This document shows, one piece after another, positions 36,885 through 45,728 of a stretch of DNA of 64,000 bases. The notes under the pieces were generated by a model. The model was not told where the DNA came from, did no database searches, and saw only the letters and a list, made by a program, of their open reading frames with translations. A program made the position numbers and the translations under genes. Within the stretch, counting starts at the first letter, position 1, and every line of letters starts with the position of its first letter. Origin of the DNA: Arthrobacter sp. PGP41 (GTDB lineage: Bacteria; Actinomycetota; Actinomycetes; Actinomycetales; Micrococcaceae); assembly GCF_002953935.1 (NCBI RefSeq), contig NZ_CP026514.1, positions 3,100,001 to 3,164,000 on the forward strand. Direction: 5' to 3'.

Positions 36885-37262
36885 TTACTTGAGGGTAACG
36901 GTGGCGCCTGCAGCCTCGAGCTGCTCCTTGGCCTTCTCGGCAGCTTCCTTGGTTGCACCTTCGAGGACAGCCTTGGGAGCGCTGTCAACCAGGTCCTTTG
37001 CTTCCTTGAGGCCCAGGGAAGTGATGGCGCGAACTTCCTTGATCACTGCGATCTTCTTGTCGCCGGCTGCTTCGAGGACGACGTCGAAGTCGGTCTTCTC
37101 TTCAACCTCTTCAGCAGCTGCGCCACCGGCGGGGCCGGCAACTGCAACAGCAGCAGCGGTAACTTCGAAGGTCTCTTCGAAGAGCTTGACGAACTCGGAG
37201 AGCTCGATGATGGTCAGTTCCTTGAAAGCTTCAATGAGCTCTTCGTTGCTGAGCTTCGCCAT
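36885..37262 (-). CDS. rplL: 50S ribosomal protein L7/L12
   Basis: 125-aa stalk protein recruiting translation GTPases. N-terminal dimerization part [21 protein letters not shown], Ala/Gly hinge, and C-terminal [39 protein letters not shown] are all family-typical. The upstream in-frame extension is leader; the ATG at 37262 is correct by homology. Follows rplJ by 77 nt. Confidence 0.98.
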   Translation of the reverse strand: MAKLSNEELIEAFKELTIIELSEFVKLFEETFEVTAAAVAVAGPAGGAAAEEVEEKTDFDVVLEAAGDKKIAVIKEVRAITSLGLKEAKDLVDSAPKAVLEGATKEAAEKAKEQLEAAGATVTLK

Positions 37263-37339
37263 GGTAGGCGTCCTTCCTGTTGTGGTGTTCAGCGGCACGG
37301 GGCCGGGCATCACACCGGAGTCTGGTGGGGTGAAGAGAC

Positions 37340-37921
37340 TTAGTTCTCTTCAGCTGCGGGAGCGTCAGCCGGGGCTTCAGCTTCTGCGGCAGGTGCTTCT
37401 TCAGCGGCAGGCGCCTCGGCAGCTGCCGGTGCACCGTTCTCTTCTTCAAGCTTGAGGCGCAGTGCGTCAATGATGCGTGCAGCGGCGGCGGCAGGGGCCT
37501 TGAGGACGCCTGCAACCTTGGCGAGCTGCAGCTCACGGGACTCGAGTGCTGCCAGTGCGGCAACCTCGCTGGCGTTCAGAGCCTTGCCCTCGAAGTAGCC
37601 GGTCTTGATGACGAGCTGCTTGTTGGTCTTGGCAAAATCCGTCAGGCTCTTGGCAGCGGCAACTGCGTCACCCTTGATGAACGCGATTGCAGTGGGGCCG
37701 GAGAGCTGGTCGTTGAATGCTTCAACGCCGGCTTCCTTGGCTGCAATGGCGGTCAGGGTGTTCTTGACGACCGCGAACTTGGTGTCCTGGCCGAGAGAAA
37801 CACGCAGCTGCTTGAGCTGTGCAACGGTGAGCCCACGGTATTCGGTCAGGACAGCGGCGTTCGATTCCTTGAAATCGTTAGTGATCTCAGCTACTGCTGA
37901 AACCTTGGTAGGCGTTGCCAT
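37340..37921 (-). CDS. rplJ: 50S ribosomal protein L10
   Basis: 193-aa stalk base protein. N-terminal rRNA-binding domain: [25 protein letters not shown] and [17 protein letters not shown]. The C-terminus ends in an Ala/Glu/Pro-rich tail. The ATG at 37921 follows GGAAGGAGG; the longer open frame upstream crosses the leader and is not coding. Controlled by an L10-type leader and attenuator. Confidence 0.97.
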   Translation of the reverse strand: MATPTKVSAVAEITNDFKESNAAVLTEYRGLTVAQLKQLRVSLGQDTKFAVVKNTLTAIAAKEAGVEAFNDQLSGPTAIAFIKGDAVAAAKSLTDFAKTNKQLVIKTGYFEGKALNASEVAALAALESRELQLAKVAGVLKAPAAAAARIIDALRLKLEEENGAPAAAEAPAAEEAPAAEAEAPADAPAAEEN

Positions 37922-37975
37922 AACCCTCCTTCCGGGGATAGTGCCGGTATTCGACGGTCCCCGCTCAAGGTGAGC

Positions 37976-38153
37976 TAAAACTAAAAACGCCCCGCGCAGA
38001 TGCACGGGGCTTGGCTCAACACGGATATCCCATGGAGCTGCTGCTTCGTTCACCTGCGCCGGCCGCCCTACGTTGAGGGTCCTTCGTCCAGAAATCCACT
38101 GCGCCTCCCGCGCACAACTGCAGAGTTGAGCCATGTTCGAGAGAGTGGATTTC
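37976..38153 (-). ncRNA. L10-type ribosomal protein leader with attenuator
   Basis: 5' leader of rplJ-rplL. Seen: a 10-bp closing stem GAAATCCACT (38144-38153 on the minus strand) with AGTGGATTTC (38091-38100), enclosing smaller hairpins (CAACTGCAGAGTTG, GCGCCTCCCGCGC). Then comes a terminator-like hairpin GCCCCGTGC/GCGCGGGGC (37989-38010) followed by GTTTTTAGTTTT. By analogy with known L10 leaders, L10(L12)4 would bind the upper part and lower expression; the mechanism is inference. Confidence 0.6.
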
Positions 38154-38180
38154 CAACAACCGACGGTCTTTGGTCCTTCA

Positions 38181-38209
38181 AGTCTACGGGAGAGCCATCA
38201 CTGCGCCAA
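38181..38209 (-). promoter_or_regulatory. Promoter of rplJ-rplL
   Basis: Minus strand TTGGCG, 17 bp, TAGACT, lying just after the end of the GNAT gene and upstream of the L10 leader. Confidence 0.55.
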
Positions 38210-38218
38210 ATCGCGCCG

Positions 38219-39349
38219 TCAGCTGGTGCTTGTGCCCAGCTGCGGGAGTTCTTTCTGCCAGATGCCGGTGACCCCGGCCGTCTGGAACCCCAGCTGCTTG
38301 TTGACCGTCAGGAGGTACCGGTTTTCCGGCGCATTCCAGGTGTAGATGATCCGGGCATCCGGAAACTGTTCGGTGAGCCGTTCCATGTTTGCCACCTTGA
38401 TCAGCAGGCCGAGCTTGTTTCCGCGGTGTTCCTGCAGCACCAGTGTGTCGTCCTGGAAGACAACATCGGCGCGGTGAGCCAGGACAGTGATGGTGGTCAG
38501 GCCCACAAGGGCGCCGGTGGCGAGGTGCTCGACGGCGGTGACCACCGTCCGCCGCCCCTGCGCGATGGCGACGTCTTCCGCTTCCCGGAGGATGCCGCCG
38601 TCGAACACCATGTCCTGCTCAACGGGCGCTTCCAAGGAGGGATCGACGTCGGCACCCGCCTGGTTCTCAAGGACGGCGACAGCTTCGAGCCATTGGTCAG
38701 GGCACCGGTCCGTCCAGTGGTGCAGCCGGTAGCGGCCGTTGTTGGCCTCTTCCGCTTCGGCCTGCAGATCCGCAACCAGCTTCGAATCCAGCGGCAGGGC
38801 GCAGGAGCTGAACTGTTCAATGTGTTGGAGCGTGTACCCGGTCTTCTGCGCGAACTCTACTTCGCGGCTCTCAAGCGGCACGAAGCCCTGGCCGGAACCG
38901 GGGACAAGCTGAGCCTTTTCGAACTCGTGAAGCGACGCACCCGGGTGGTTGGTGTCCACCAGGATCATGGTGCGCCCCTCTGCCCGGGCCAGCTGTTCGG
39001 CGGCCTGGAGCAGCCGCCTGCCCACGCCCTGGCGCTGGAATTCCGGCAGGATGTCCAGCGTGAACTCCGCGAGGTCCAGGTTGTCGGTGAGGGGCAAGGC
39101 GATGTCCACGGTGCCCACGATTTCGCCCTCCACTTTGGCCACCAGGATGAGCTGCCGCTCATAGGGGTCTTCAAATTCCAGGAGCTTTTCCAGCGGCTCG
39201 TAGGCGAGGTCGTCACTCCCCCAGGTCTGCATCCGGACCTTCCGGCCCACCTCGACGGCGGCAAGGAAGTCTGCGGCGTCCGGGGACTCGAGTGAGTCGG
39301 GGATCCAGAGCTGTTCGATCTTCACGTCTTTTGCCATTGGCGTCTTCAT
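38219..39349 (-). CDS. Tandem-GNAT N-acetyltransferase, second of pair
   Basis: 376-aa protein with two GNAT domains. First acetyl-CoA site RRLLQAAEQLARAEGRTMILVDTNHPG (near 115), second GNKLGLLIKVANMERLTEQFPDARIIYTWNAPENRYLL (near 310). The start ATG overlaps the stop of the upstream paralogue (ATGA). The two-domain layout resembles MshD, but the substrate is unknown. It sits between rplA and rplJ, an unusual place in this cluster. Confidence 0.85.
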   Translation of the reverse strand: MKTPMAKDVKIEQLWIPDSLESPDAADFLAAVEVGRKVRMQTWGSDDLAYEPLEKLLEFEDPYERQLILVAKVEGEIVGTVDIALPLTDNLDLAEFTLDILPEFQRQGVGRRLLQAAEQLARAEGRTMILVDTNHPGASLHEFEKAQLVPGSGQGFVPLESREVEFAQKTGYTLQHIEQFSSCALPLDSKLVADLQAEAEEANNGRYRLHHWTDRCPDQWLEAVAVLENQAGADVDPSLEAPVEQDMVFDGGILREAEDVAIAQGRRTVVTAVEHLATGALVGLTTITVLAHRADVVFQDDTLVLQEHRGNKLGLLIKVANMERLTEQFPDARIIYTWNAPENRYLLTVNKQLGFQTAGVTGIWQKELPQLGTSTS

Positions 39350-40485
39350 CCCAGCCGTTTCTGCCACTCACCTTCATAGCCGGCGGGCCTGAATCCAAGG
39401 GCAATATTTATGGCCAGCATATGTTGGTTTTCAATGGCATTCCACGTCAACACCGAACGCGCGGACGGCCACCTGTCCTGGGCGCGCCGGAGGTTCGCCA
39501 GTTTCACCAGGAGCCCGAGGCGGTGGCCGCGGTGGCCTCCGGCAACGAGCGTGTCCTGCTGGGCGATCGTGTCGGGGACCCCGGGCCGCCAGTTCAGGAC
39601 GGTGTAGGCAACCAGCTCGCCCGTACTTAGGTGGAGGGCCGCCGTCACTGCCGACTGCACTCCGCCCCCGAGCAGCGTCCGTTCCTCCTCCCGCACGCGG
39701 GCGGCATCCCAGTCCTCGCCTTCCCAGTCCATGCCGGCGATGGGAACGTCCTCGGTCATCCTGGCCTTTAGCCGGGCGAAGGCGTCCACCAGGGTCTCCG
39801 GGCAGTGATCGTCCCAGCCGATAAGTCCGTAGCCTGCGGCCCGGGAAGAGGCTTCGGCCTCCAAATGGTCCAGCAGTTCCGGCGGCACCGGCAGCTCCAG
39901 GCGGCTGGATCGCTCAACCTGCTCCAGCTCGTAGCCGGAAGCGAGGGCAAAGGCTACGGCGGGGGCCGTCAGCGGCAGGGCACCCGCACCGGATTTGGCG
40001 GGCAGCAGGACAGCTCCGTCCGCATACTCCAGCGGGACCTCGTGATAGGCGTCCAGGGACGTCCTGCCCCGCTCCCGGGCTACGGTTTCGGCGTGTTCCC
40101 GGAGGATGCGTCCCAAACCCCGGCGCCGGTGGGCCGGGGAGACGAGGACGTCGATTCCGGCGGTGTGCGTGTTCTCGCGGAGCGGGAGCGTCACAGAGCA
40201 GAAGCCCACCGGTTCCCGGCCTAGCCTGGCAAGGTAAAACTGCCGCTCCTCGTACTCATTGCCCCGCCAGAACTCCACGGCTTCCGCCAGCGTGGGGCAG
40301 CGGTCCAGGTTGCCCCACAGCTCCAGTTCGTGGGCCACACGCATGGCATGGCACACCTTGAAGTCGGCAGTTGCCTCCCGGGCGCCTGCCACCATTCCGC
40401 TGCCAGGTGCCAGGAGGACGTCGACGGCGGAAATCGTGAGGGCATCGGGCGTCCCCGGGACGCCATCCAACTCCGGTCCGGCCAT
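39346..40485 (-). CDS. Tandem-GNAT N-acetyltransferase, first of pair
   Basis: 379-aa paralogue of the next gene. First GNAT site RRRGLGRILREHAETVARERGRTSLDAYHEVP, second RGHRLGLLVKLANLRRAQDRWPSARSVLTWNAIENQHML, and the shared C-terminal LGFRPAGYEGEWQKRLG. A TAAGCT -10 box lies 6 nt before the ATG, so the mRNA may be leaderless. Function unknown; acetylation of an amino-group small molecule is the family expectation. Confidence 0.85.
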   Translation of the reverse strand: MAGPELDGVPGTPDALTISAVDVLLAPGSGMVAGAREATADFKVCHAMRVAHELELWGNLDRCPTLAEAVEFWRGNEYEERQFYLARLGREPVGFCSVTLPLRENTHTAGIDVLVSPAHRRRGLGRILREHAETVARERGRTSLDAYHEVPLEYADGAVLLPAKSGAGALPLTAPAVAFALASGYELEQVERSSRLELPVPPELLDHLEAEASSRAAGYGLIGWDDHCPETLVDAFARLKARMTEDVPIAGMDWEGEDWDAARVREEERTLLGGGVQSAVTAALHLSTGELVAYTVLNWRPGVPDTIAQQDTLVAGGHRGHRLGLLVKLANLRRAQDRWPSARSVLTWNAIENQHMLAINIALGFRPAGYEGEWQKRLG

Positions 40486-40491
40486 TTCTAC

Positions 40492-40497
40492 AGCTTA
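40492..40497 (-). promoter_or_regulatory. Candidate -10 of a leaderless GNAT mRNA
   Basis: TAAGCT exactly 6 nt before the ATG at 40485 on the minus strand; no Shine-Dalgarno nearby. Confidence 0.35.
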
Positions 40498-40531
40498 GGC
40501 ACAACGCAACCCTTCCGGGACGGACGCTTAA

Positions 40532-40569
40532 AACACAACCGCCCGGCACAGGTGCCGGGCGGTTGTGTT
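40532..40569 (-). terminator. Intrinsic terminator of rplK-rplA
   Basis: 17-bp perfect stem AACACAACCGCCCGGCA/TGCCGGGCGGTTGTGTT, 4-nt loop, TTTT on the minus strand. It lies 40 nt after the rplA stop. Confidence 0.88.
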
Positions 40570-40609
40570 GGCTGCGGACGGGTCCGCAGCCAGAAGTTCA
40601 GGTGAGGAT

Positions 40610-41317
40610 TTAGGCCTCGGTCAGAACCTTGGTGACGTTCGGGTCAACGGAGATGCCGGGACCGAACGTGGTGGCGACAGTAGCCTTCTGGATGTAACGG
40701 CCCTTGGAAGCGGACGGCTTCAGGCGAAGCACCTCTTCCAGCGCTGCTGCGTAGTTCTCGGCCAGCTTGACGGCGTCGAAGGACACCTTGCCGATGATGA
40801 AGTGCAGGTTGGAGTGCTTGTCGACGCGGAAGTCGATCTTTCCACCCTTGATGTCGTTGACGGCCTTGGTGACGTCAGGGGTCACGGTGCCCGTCTTCGG
40901 GTTCGGCATCAGGTTACGCGGACCCAGGACCTTACCGAGGCGGCCAACCTTGCCCATGAGGTCAGGGGTGGCGACGGCGGCGTCGAAGTCGGTCCAGCCG
41001 GCCGCGATCTTTTCGATCAGGTCATCGGAACCAACGAAGTCGGCGCCGGCGGCGATTGCAGCCTCAGCCTTGTCGCCGGTGGCGAACACCAGGACGCGGG
41101 CGGTCTTACCGGTGCCGTGGGGCAGGTTGACCGTGCCGCGGACCATCTGGTCAGCCTTGCGGGGGTCGACGCCGAGGCGGAATGCAACCTCTACGGTGGC
41201 ATCGAACTTGGACGGGTTGGTGTCCTTGGCGAGGGTTACTGCCTCGAACGGCGCGTAGAACTTCTCCGCGTCGATCTTGGCGGCTGCTGCCTCATATGCT
41301 TTGCTGCGCTTTGCCAT
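40610..41317 (-). CDS. rplA: 50S ribosomal protein L1
   Basis: 235-aa stalk protein moving with E-site tRNA. Motifs: [39 protein letters not shown], the [25 protein letters not shown] signature and the C-terminal FGPGISVD. Follows rplK by 186 nt. Confidence 0.98.
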   Translation of the reverse strand: MAKRSKAYEAAAAKIDAEKFYAPFEAVTLAKDTNPSKFDATVEVAFRLGVDPRKADQMVRGTVNLPHGTGKTARVLVFATGDKAEAAIAAGADFVGSDDLIEKIAAGWTDFDAAVATPDLMGKVGRLGKVLGPRNLMPNPKTGTVTPDVTKAVNDIKGGKIDFRVDKHSNLHFIIGKVSFDAVKLAENYAAALEEVLRLKPSASKGRYIQKATVATTFGPGISVDPNVTKVLTEA

Positions 41318-41503
41318 GCTGCTTGTTTCTCCTTGTGCAGTTGTGGTCTGCGGACCGCGCTGGGCCCTGCCACAGTTGGTGAGCGGACTCGTTATCCGTG
41401 CCCGGTTCCCAACATTTCTATGTAGGTGGTGCCGGTCGTCCCGGCGGTGCCGCCCGTCGTCGTGATCGGTTTCCCGAGCCCGACGCCAAGGCGACGGAAG
41501 CGA

Positions 41504-41935
41504 CTAGCCTTCGACGGTGATACCCATGGAGCGGGCGGTGCCGGCGATGATTTTCGCGGCGCCTTCGAGGCTGGTGGCGTTGAGGTCTTCCATCTTGGTG
41601 GAAGCAATCTCGTTGACCTGGGCCTGGGTCAGCTTGGCAACCTTGACGGTGTGCGGGGTAGCTGAACCCTTGGCGACGCCTGCAGCCTTCTTGATGAGCT
41701 CTGCAGCCGGCGGTGTCTTGGTGATGAACGTAAAGGAACGGTCCTCGTAGACCGTGATTTCCACGGGGATGACGTTTCCGCGCTGGGCTTCCGTCGCAGC
41801 GTTGTACGCCTTGCAGAATTCCATGATGTTGACACCGTGCTGGCCAAGCGCAGGACCGATCGGCGGAGCCGGGTTAGCGGCACCTGCCTGGATCTGCAGC
41901 TTGATGAGGCCGGTGACCTTCTTCTTGGGAGCCAA
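41504..41935 (-). CDS. rplK: 50S ribosomal protein L11
   Basis: 143-aa protein of the GTPase-associated centre. It begins with TTG as [45 protein letters not shown], the L11 signature; the C-terminal rRNA-binding domain ends [12 protein letters not shown]. The TTG is preceded by GAGAAGGA, and no better start fits. Confidence 0.97.
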
Positions 41936-42064
41936 TGTAGGGTCCTTCTCTCAATAACGTCCTGGGGCACAGGAGCGTGCCTCAGGTTTTTGGCCGCCAT
42001 GGCGAGGCGGCCGGCCGTTCCGGTGCCGCTAAGCGGGCAGCGCCGGGACGAATTCTTTGGATAA

Positions 42065-42877
42065 TCAGATCTTGGTGACCTGGTTGAACGCCAGGGTGAC
42101 CGGGGTTTCGCGCTCGAAGATGGAAACCAGCACCACGAGGGTCTGGGATTCGACCTTGATCTCGGAGATCGTGGCGGGAAGGGTCTCGAAGGGGCCCTCC
42201 TTGACGATGACCGACTCGCCGACCTCGAAGTCAACGTCCACCGGAGCCTGGTTCTGCTTGTTGACCGGCTTGCCCTTCTCGGCCTGCTCTTCCTCGAAGA
42301 CGGGGGCGAGCATGGAGAAGACCTCATCAAGGCGCAGCGGCACCGGGTTGTGGGCGTTGCCCACGAAGCCGGTAACGCCGGGGGTGTGCCGGACGGCGCC
42401 CCAGGAGGCGTCGGTCAGGTCCATGCGGACCAGCACGTAGCCCGGGATGCGGACGCGGTTGATCACCTTGCGCTGAGCGTTCTTGATCTCAACGACTTCT
42501 TCCATCGGGACCTGGATCTCGAAGATGTAATCTTCCATGTCCAGGGTCTGGATGCGGGTTTCCAGGTTGGCCTTCACGCGGTTTTCGTAACCTGCGTAGG
42601 AGTGGATGACGTACCAGTCACCTTCCTGGCGGCGCAGCTTGGCCTTGAACTCTTCTGCGGGGTCTACCTCGGCCTTGGCGGCGGCAGCGGCGAGGGCGTC
42701 GGTGGACTGTCCCTCGGAGCCGGCCTCGTCATCGGCCTCTGCGTCGAAGTCATCGGAATCGGCGTCATCGGATTCGGGCGCGGAGGATTCAACCCCAGAC
42801 TCGTCACCGGCTTCTGCCGTGATGTCCGCGGACTCTTCCAGCTCAGTCTCGGTTACCTCGAGCTCCTGCTCAGACAC
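42065..42877 (-). CDS. nusG: Transcription termination/antitermination protein NusG
   Basis: Transcription elongation factor, 270 aa. The NGN domain starts near residue 85 ([52 protein letters not shown]), and the KOW domain is at the end ([24 protein letters not shown]). A long acidic N-terminal extension precedes the NGN domain, common in Actinobacteria. I choose GTG at 42877 because CAGGAGA lies 5 nt upstream; an ATG at 42907 is the alternative and lacks a ribosome binding site. Confidence 0.95.
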   Translation of the reverse strand: MSEQELEVTETELEESADITAEAGDESGVESSAPESDDADSDDFDAEADDEAGSEGQSTDALAAAAAKAEVDPAEEFKAKLRRQEGDWYVIHSYAGYENRVKANLETRIQTLDMEDYIFEIQVPMEEVVEIKNAQRKVINRVRIPGYVLVRMDLTDASWGAVRHTPGVTGFVGNAHNPVPLRLDEVFSMLAPVFEEEQAEKGKPVNKQNQAPVDVDFEVGESVIVKEGPFETLPATISEIKVESQTLVVLVSIFERETPVTLAFNQVTKI

Positions 42878-42992
42878 TTGGTCTCCTGCTTCCTCATTGC
42901 CTAACATGCCTATTTAAATGGCTCAATTCCGCACACCGGGTGTTTCCCTCCGGATTCCCGGATGGAACACACAGCCTGCGGACGGTGCAGCC

Positions 42993-43277
42993 TTAGCTGT
43001 CCGTGGGGCCTTTACCGCCGAAGAGCCAGCCGACGGCGGATCCGAAGCCAATGTCCAGCAGGCTGACGATGACCATCATGATGCCTACGAACACCAGCAC
43101 CACGAGTGTGTAATTAATCAGTTCCTTGCGGGTTGGTGCAACAACCTTCTTCAGCTCGCCGATGATCTGGCGGACAAAGAGTGCAATACGGGCGAAGAAG
43201 TTTGCCTTGGCGTCCTTCTTAGCTGGGCGGCCCTTGGAGCTGCTGGCAGCTGTTTCGGTCACCTGGTCCTCGCTCAT
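42993..43277 (-). CDS. secE: Preprotein translocase subunit SecE
   Basis: 94-aa translocon subunit with a single membrane helix near the C-terminus (LVVLVFVGIMMVIVSLLDIG), preceded by the family motif FVRQIIGELKKVVAPTRKELINY. It lies between tRNA-Trp and nusG, the conserved actinobacterial order. Confidence 0.97.
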   Translation of the reverse strand: MSEDQVTETAASSSKGRPAKKDAKANFFARIALFVRQIIGELKKVVAPTRKELINYTLVVLVFVGIMMVIVSLLDIGFGSAVGWLFGGKGPTDS

Positions 43278-43329
43278 CTTTGCAATGTTGGATTACCCGG
43301 CCCTGATCAGAACCATGGTTGCTGCGCTT

Positions 43330-43351
43330 GCCCCGGATTTTCGCCCGGGGC
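43330..43351. repeat. Stem-loop between tRNA-Trp and secE
   Basis: GCCCCGG/CCGGGGC arms with an 8-nt loop, 9 nt after the tRNA 3' end. No T-tract; may act in tRNA 3' processing or partial termination before secE. Confidence 0.5.
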
Positions 43352-43359
43352 AGCTTGCG

Positions 43360-43432
43360 CAGGGCAGACAGGACTCGAACCTGCAACCTGCGGTTTTGGA
43401 GACCGCTGCGCTACCAATTGCGCCACTACCCT
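43360..43432 (-). tRNA. trpT: tRNA-Trp (CCA)
   Basis: 73-nt cloverleaf. Acceptor AGGGTAG pairs with CTGCCCT with one G-T pair, discriminator G, anticodon loop CTCCAAA with anticodon CCA, T-arm GCAGGTTCGAGTCCTGT. CCA tail not encoded. Upstream of secE-nusG on the same strand. Confidence 0.95.
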
Positions 43433-43516
43433 ATGGAGTGAATTCCACTCTCCGATGACGAACCGCCAGCTGCACTGGGGCGCACGTCATCATCCGTGTT
43501 TCAACACCGGTGAACC

Positions 43517-43546
43517 AGTCTACGCAACAACTTCGCGTTCGTCGAA
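43517..43546 (-). promoter_or_regulatory. Promoter of tRNA-Trp-secE-nusG
   Basis: Minus strand TTCGAC, 18 bp, TAGACT, about 85 nt before the tRNA gene. Confidence 0.5.
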
Positions 43547-43707
43547 CCGGCCCGTTTCCGGCCCCCGACTGCTGCCCCTGGCTGACATTGACCGGAACAG
43601 TCACAAATCAAAACGGGCAACCCGGAGGGTCCGCTGAACAGCATAGAGTAGAACTCGTCGAATCCCACATTCCAGCCGCCAGGCTGCAAGCGAAGAACGG
43701 ACCTGCC

Positions 43708-44925
43708 ATGTCTGCCGCCCGCGTTTCCCAGCGCATTTCCGCCATTGCCGAATCCGCAACCCTCGCCGTTGATGCCAAGGCGAAGGCGCTGAAGGCAGCA
43801 GGCCGGCCGGTCATTGGTTTCGGCGCGGGTGAACCCGACTTTCCCACCCCGGACTACATCGTCCAGGCCGCCATTGAGGCGGCGGGCCAGCCGAAATACC
43901 ACCGCTACTCCCCCGCCGGCGGGCTGCCCGAACTGAAGAAGGCCATCGCCGAGAAGACCCAGCGCGACTCCGGCTACGCCGTGGACCCTTCCCAGGTGCT
44001 GGTGACCAACGGCGGCAAGCAGGCCGTCTACAACACCTTCGCCACCCTGGTGGACCCGGGTGACGAGGTCATTGTTCCCACTCCATTCTGGACCACCTAC
44101 CCGGAAGCCATCCGGCTTGCCGGTGGCGTGCCCGTGGAGGTCTTCGCCGGCCCGGAGCAGGACTACCTAGTCACTGTTGAACAGCTTGAGGCGGCTGTCA
44201 CGGACAAAACGAAGATCCTGCTTTTCGTCTCGCCGTCCAACCCAACCGGCTCGGTCTACTCGCCGGAGCAGGTTGCCGAGATCGGCAAATGGGCGGCGTC
44301 AAAGGGCCTGTGGGTGGTCACCGACGAGATCTACGAGCACCTGACGTACGACGGCGTTCCCTTCACCTCGATCGCGACCGCCGCCCCTGAGCTGGGCGAC
44401 AAGGTCGTCATCCTCAACGGCGTCGCGAAGACTTACGCCATGACCGGCTGGCGCGTGGGCTGGATGATCGGCCCGGCCGATGTCATCAAGGCAGCCACCA
44501 ACCTCCAGTCACACGCAACGTCCAATGTCTCCAACATCATGCAGATCGCCGCCCTGGCCGCCGTTTCCGGTCCCCTGACCGCCGTCGACGAGATGAAGGT
44601 GGCGTTTGACCGCCGACGCAAGGCCATCGTTGCGGGCCTGAACGCCATCGACGGGGTGGAATGCCCGACGCCGAAAGGCGCCTTCTACGTCTACGCGGAC
44701 GTCCGCGCGCTGCTGGGGAAGGAATTCCCGACGGCGTCCGGCACCGCCACGCCGCAGACCTCCGCTGAGCTGGCGGCACTGATCCTGGACGAGGTCGAGG
44801 TGGCAGTGGTTCCGGGTGAGGCCTTCGGCCCCTCCGGCTTCCTGCGCCTTTCGTACGCACTGGGCGACGATGACCTCGCCACCGGTGTGCAGCGCCTGCA
44901 GGACTTCCTGGGCAAGGCCCAGTAG
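43708..44925 (+). CDS. Pyridoxal phosphate aminotransferase, aspartate type
   Basis: Class I aminotransferase (405 aa), most like aspartate aminotransferases of subgroup Ib. [17 protein letters not shown] at the N-terminus, [29 protein letters not shown] and the PLP-Lys motif [20 protein letters not shown] (Lys near 245) are all present; the C-terminal Arg for the substrate carboxylate lies in GFLRLSYA. The ATG at 43708 fits homologues; the frame is open upstream. It is divergent from tRNA-Trp. Aspartate as main substrate is family-based. Confidence 0.9.
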   Translation: MSAARVSQRISAIAESATLAVDAKAKALKAAGRPVIGFGAGEPDFPTPDYIVQAAIEAAGQPKYHRYSPAGGLPELKKAIAEKTQRDSGYAVDPSQVLVTNGGKQAVYNTFATLVDPGDEVIVPTPFWTTYPEAIRLAGGVPVEVFAGPEQDYLVTVEQLEAAVTDKTKILLFVSPSNPTGSVYSPEQVAEIGKWAASKGLWVVTDEIYEHLTYDGVPFTSIATAAPELGDKVVILNGVAKTYAMTGWRVGWMIGPADVIKAATNLQSHATSNVSNIMQIAALAAVSGPLTAVDEMKVAFDRRRKAIVAGLNAIDGVECPTPKGAFYVYADVRALLGKEFPTASGTATPQTSAELAALILDEVEVAVVPGEAFGPSGFLRLSYALGDDDLATGVQRLQDFLGKAQ

Positions 44926-44930
44926 GCACC

Positions 44931-45027
44931 CTCTCTCACTTAACGCGGGAAAAACCGGAGCGCTCTATCACTCCCTCCAGGAGAGTGAGAGAGCGTTCGG
45001 GTTTAAGGCGCATCAAGTGAGAGAGCG
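44931..45027. repeat. Second copy of the CTCTCTCACTT palindromic element
   Basis: Outer arms CTCTCTCACTTAACGCG and CGCATCAAGTGAGAGAG, inner arms CGCTCTATCACTCCC and GAGAGTGAGAGAGCG. Same four-unit layout as 14426-14530 but less exact. It lies between convergent genes and may also help end their transcripts. Confidence 0.75.
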
Positions 45028-45038
45028 TTGCGTGGGGG

Positions 45039-45728
45039 TTAGAGGAGGCGGCGTTCGGCGGCCCACTTGGTCAGCTCGTGCCGGCTGGACAACTGGAGTT
45101 TGCGGAGTACTGCCGAGACGTGGGTTTCCACGGTCTTGATGCTGATGAAAAGCTCCTTGGCCACCTCCTTGTAGCTGTAGCCGCGGGCGATGAGGCGCAT
45201 CACCTCGAGCTCCCGCGCGGAGAGCCTGTCCAGCTCGTCATCCGCGATGTCGGCCGGGGCGGTGCCGAAGGCGTCCAGGACAAAGCCGGCCAGCCGCGGC
45301 GAGAAGACGGCGTCTCCTCCGGCCACCCGATATACGGCGTCGGTTATTTCGGCCCCGGAGATGGTCTTGGTGACGTAGCCCCGGGCTCCAGCCCGGATGA
45401 CCGCCACCACGTCCTCCGCCGCGTCCGAGACGCTGAGCGCCAGGAACCTCGTAGTGGACAGCAGTGCCGCCGAGCCGGCGATCACTTCGCGGCCGCCGCC
45501 GCCGAGGCCGCCCGGCAGGTGGACGTCGAGCAGCACCACGTCCGGCCGTTCCTGCGCTATCACGGCGATGGCCTGCTCCACGGTGGCGGCCTCGCCCACA
45601 ATCTGGACGCTCGGATCGAGGTCGGCCTTCAGGCCTGAACGGAAGATCGCGTGATCATCCACGAGCACCACCCGGACAGACTGTGTGGCGCGGTTGGTCC
45701 CGTTGCCGGCTCCCTGTGCTGTGTTCAT
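45039..45728 (-). CDS. LuxR/NarL-family response regulator
   Basis: 229-aa DNA-binding regulator. Receiver: VRVVLVDDHAIFRSG with acidic pocket, phospho-Asp in DVVLLDVHLPGG, Lys in GYVTKTISGAE. A short linker precedes the HTH LSARELEVMRLIARGYSYKEVAKELFISIKTVETHVSAVLRKL. The start overlaps the stop of the PspC-domain kinase (ATGA), which makes the pair a two-component system. Targets probably include the divergent PspC operon (inference). Confidence 0.92.
   Translation of the reverse strand: MNTAQGAGNGTNRATQSVRVVLVDDHAIFRSGLKADLDPSVQIVGEAATVEQAIAVIAQERPDVVLLDVHLPGGLGGGGREVIAGSAALLSTTRFLALSVSDAAEDVVAVIRAGARGYVTKTISGAEITDAVYRVAGGDAVFSPRLAGFVLDAFGTAPADIADDELDRLSARELEVMRLIARGYSYKEVAKELFISIKTVETHVSAVLRKLQLSSRHELTKWAAERRLL

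Noticed and set aside
37922..38134. N-terminal extension of rplJ
   Set aside because: Crosses the L10 leader and attenuator; L10 starts at [10 protein letters not shown].
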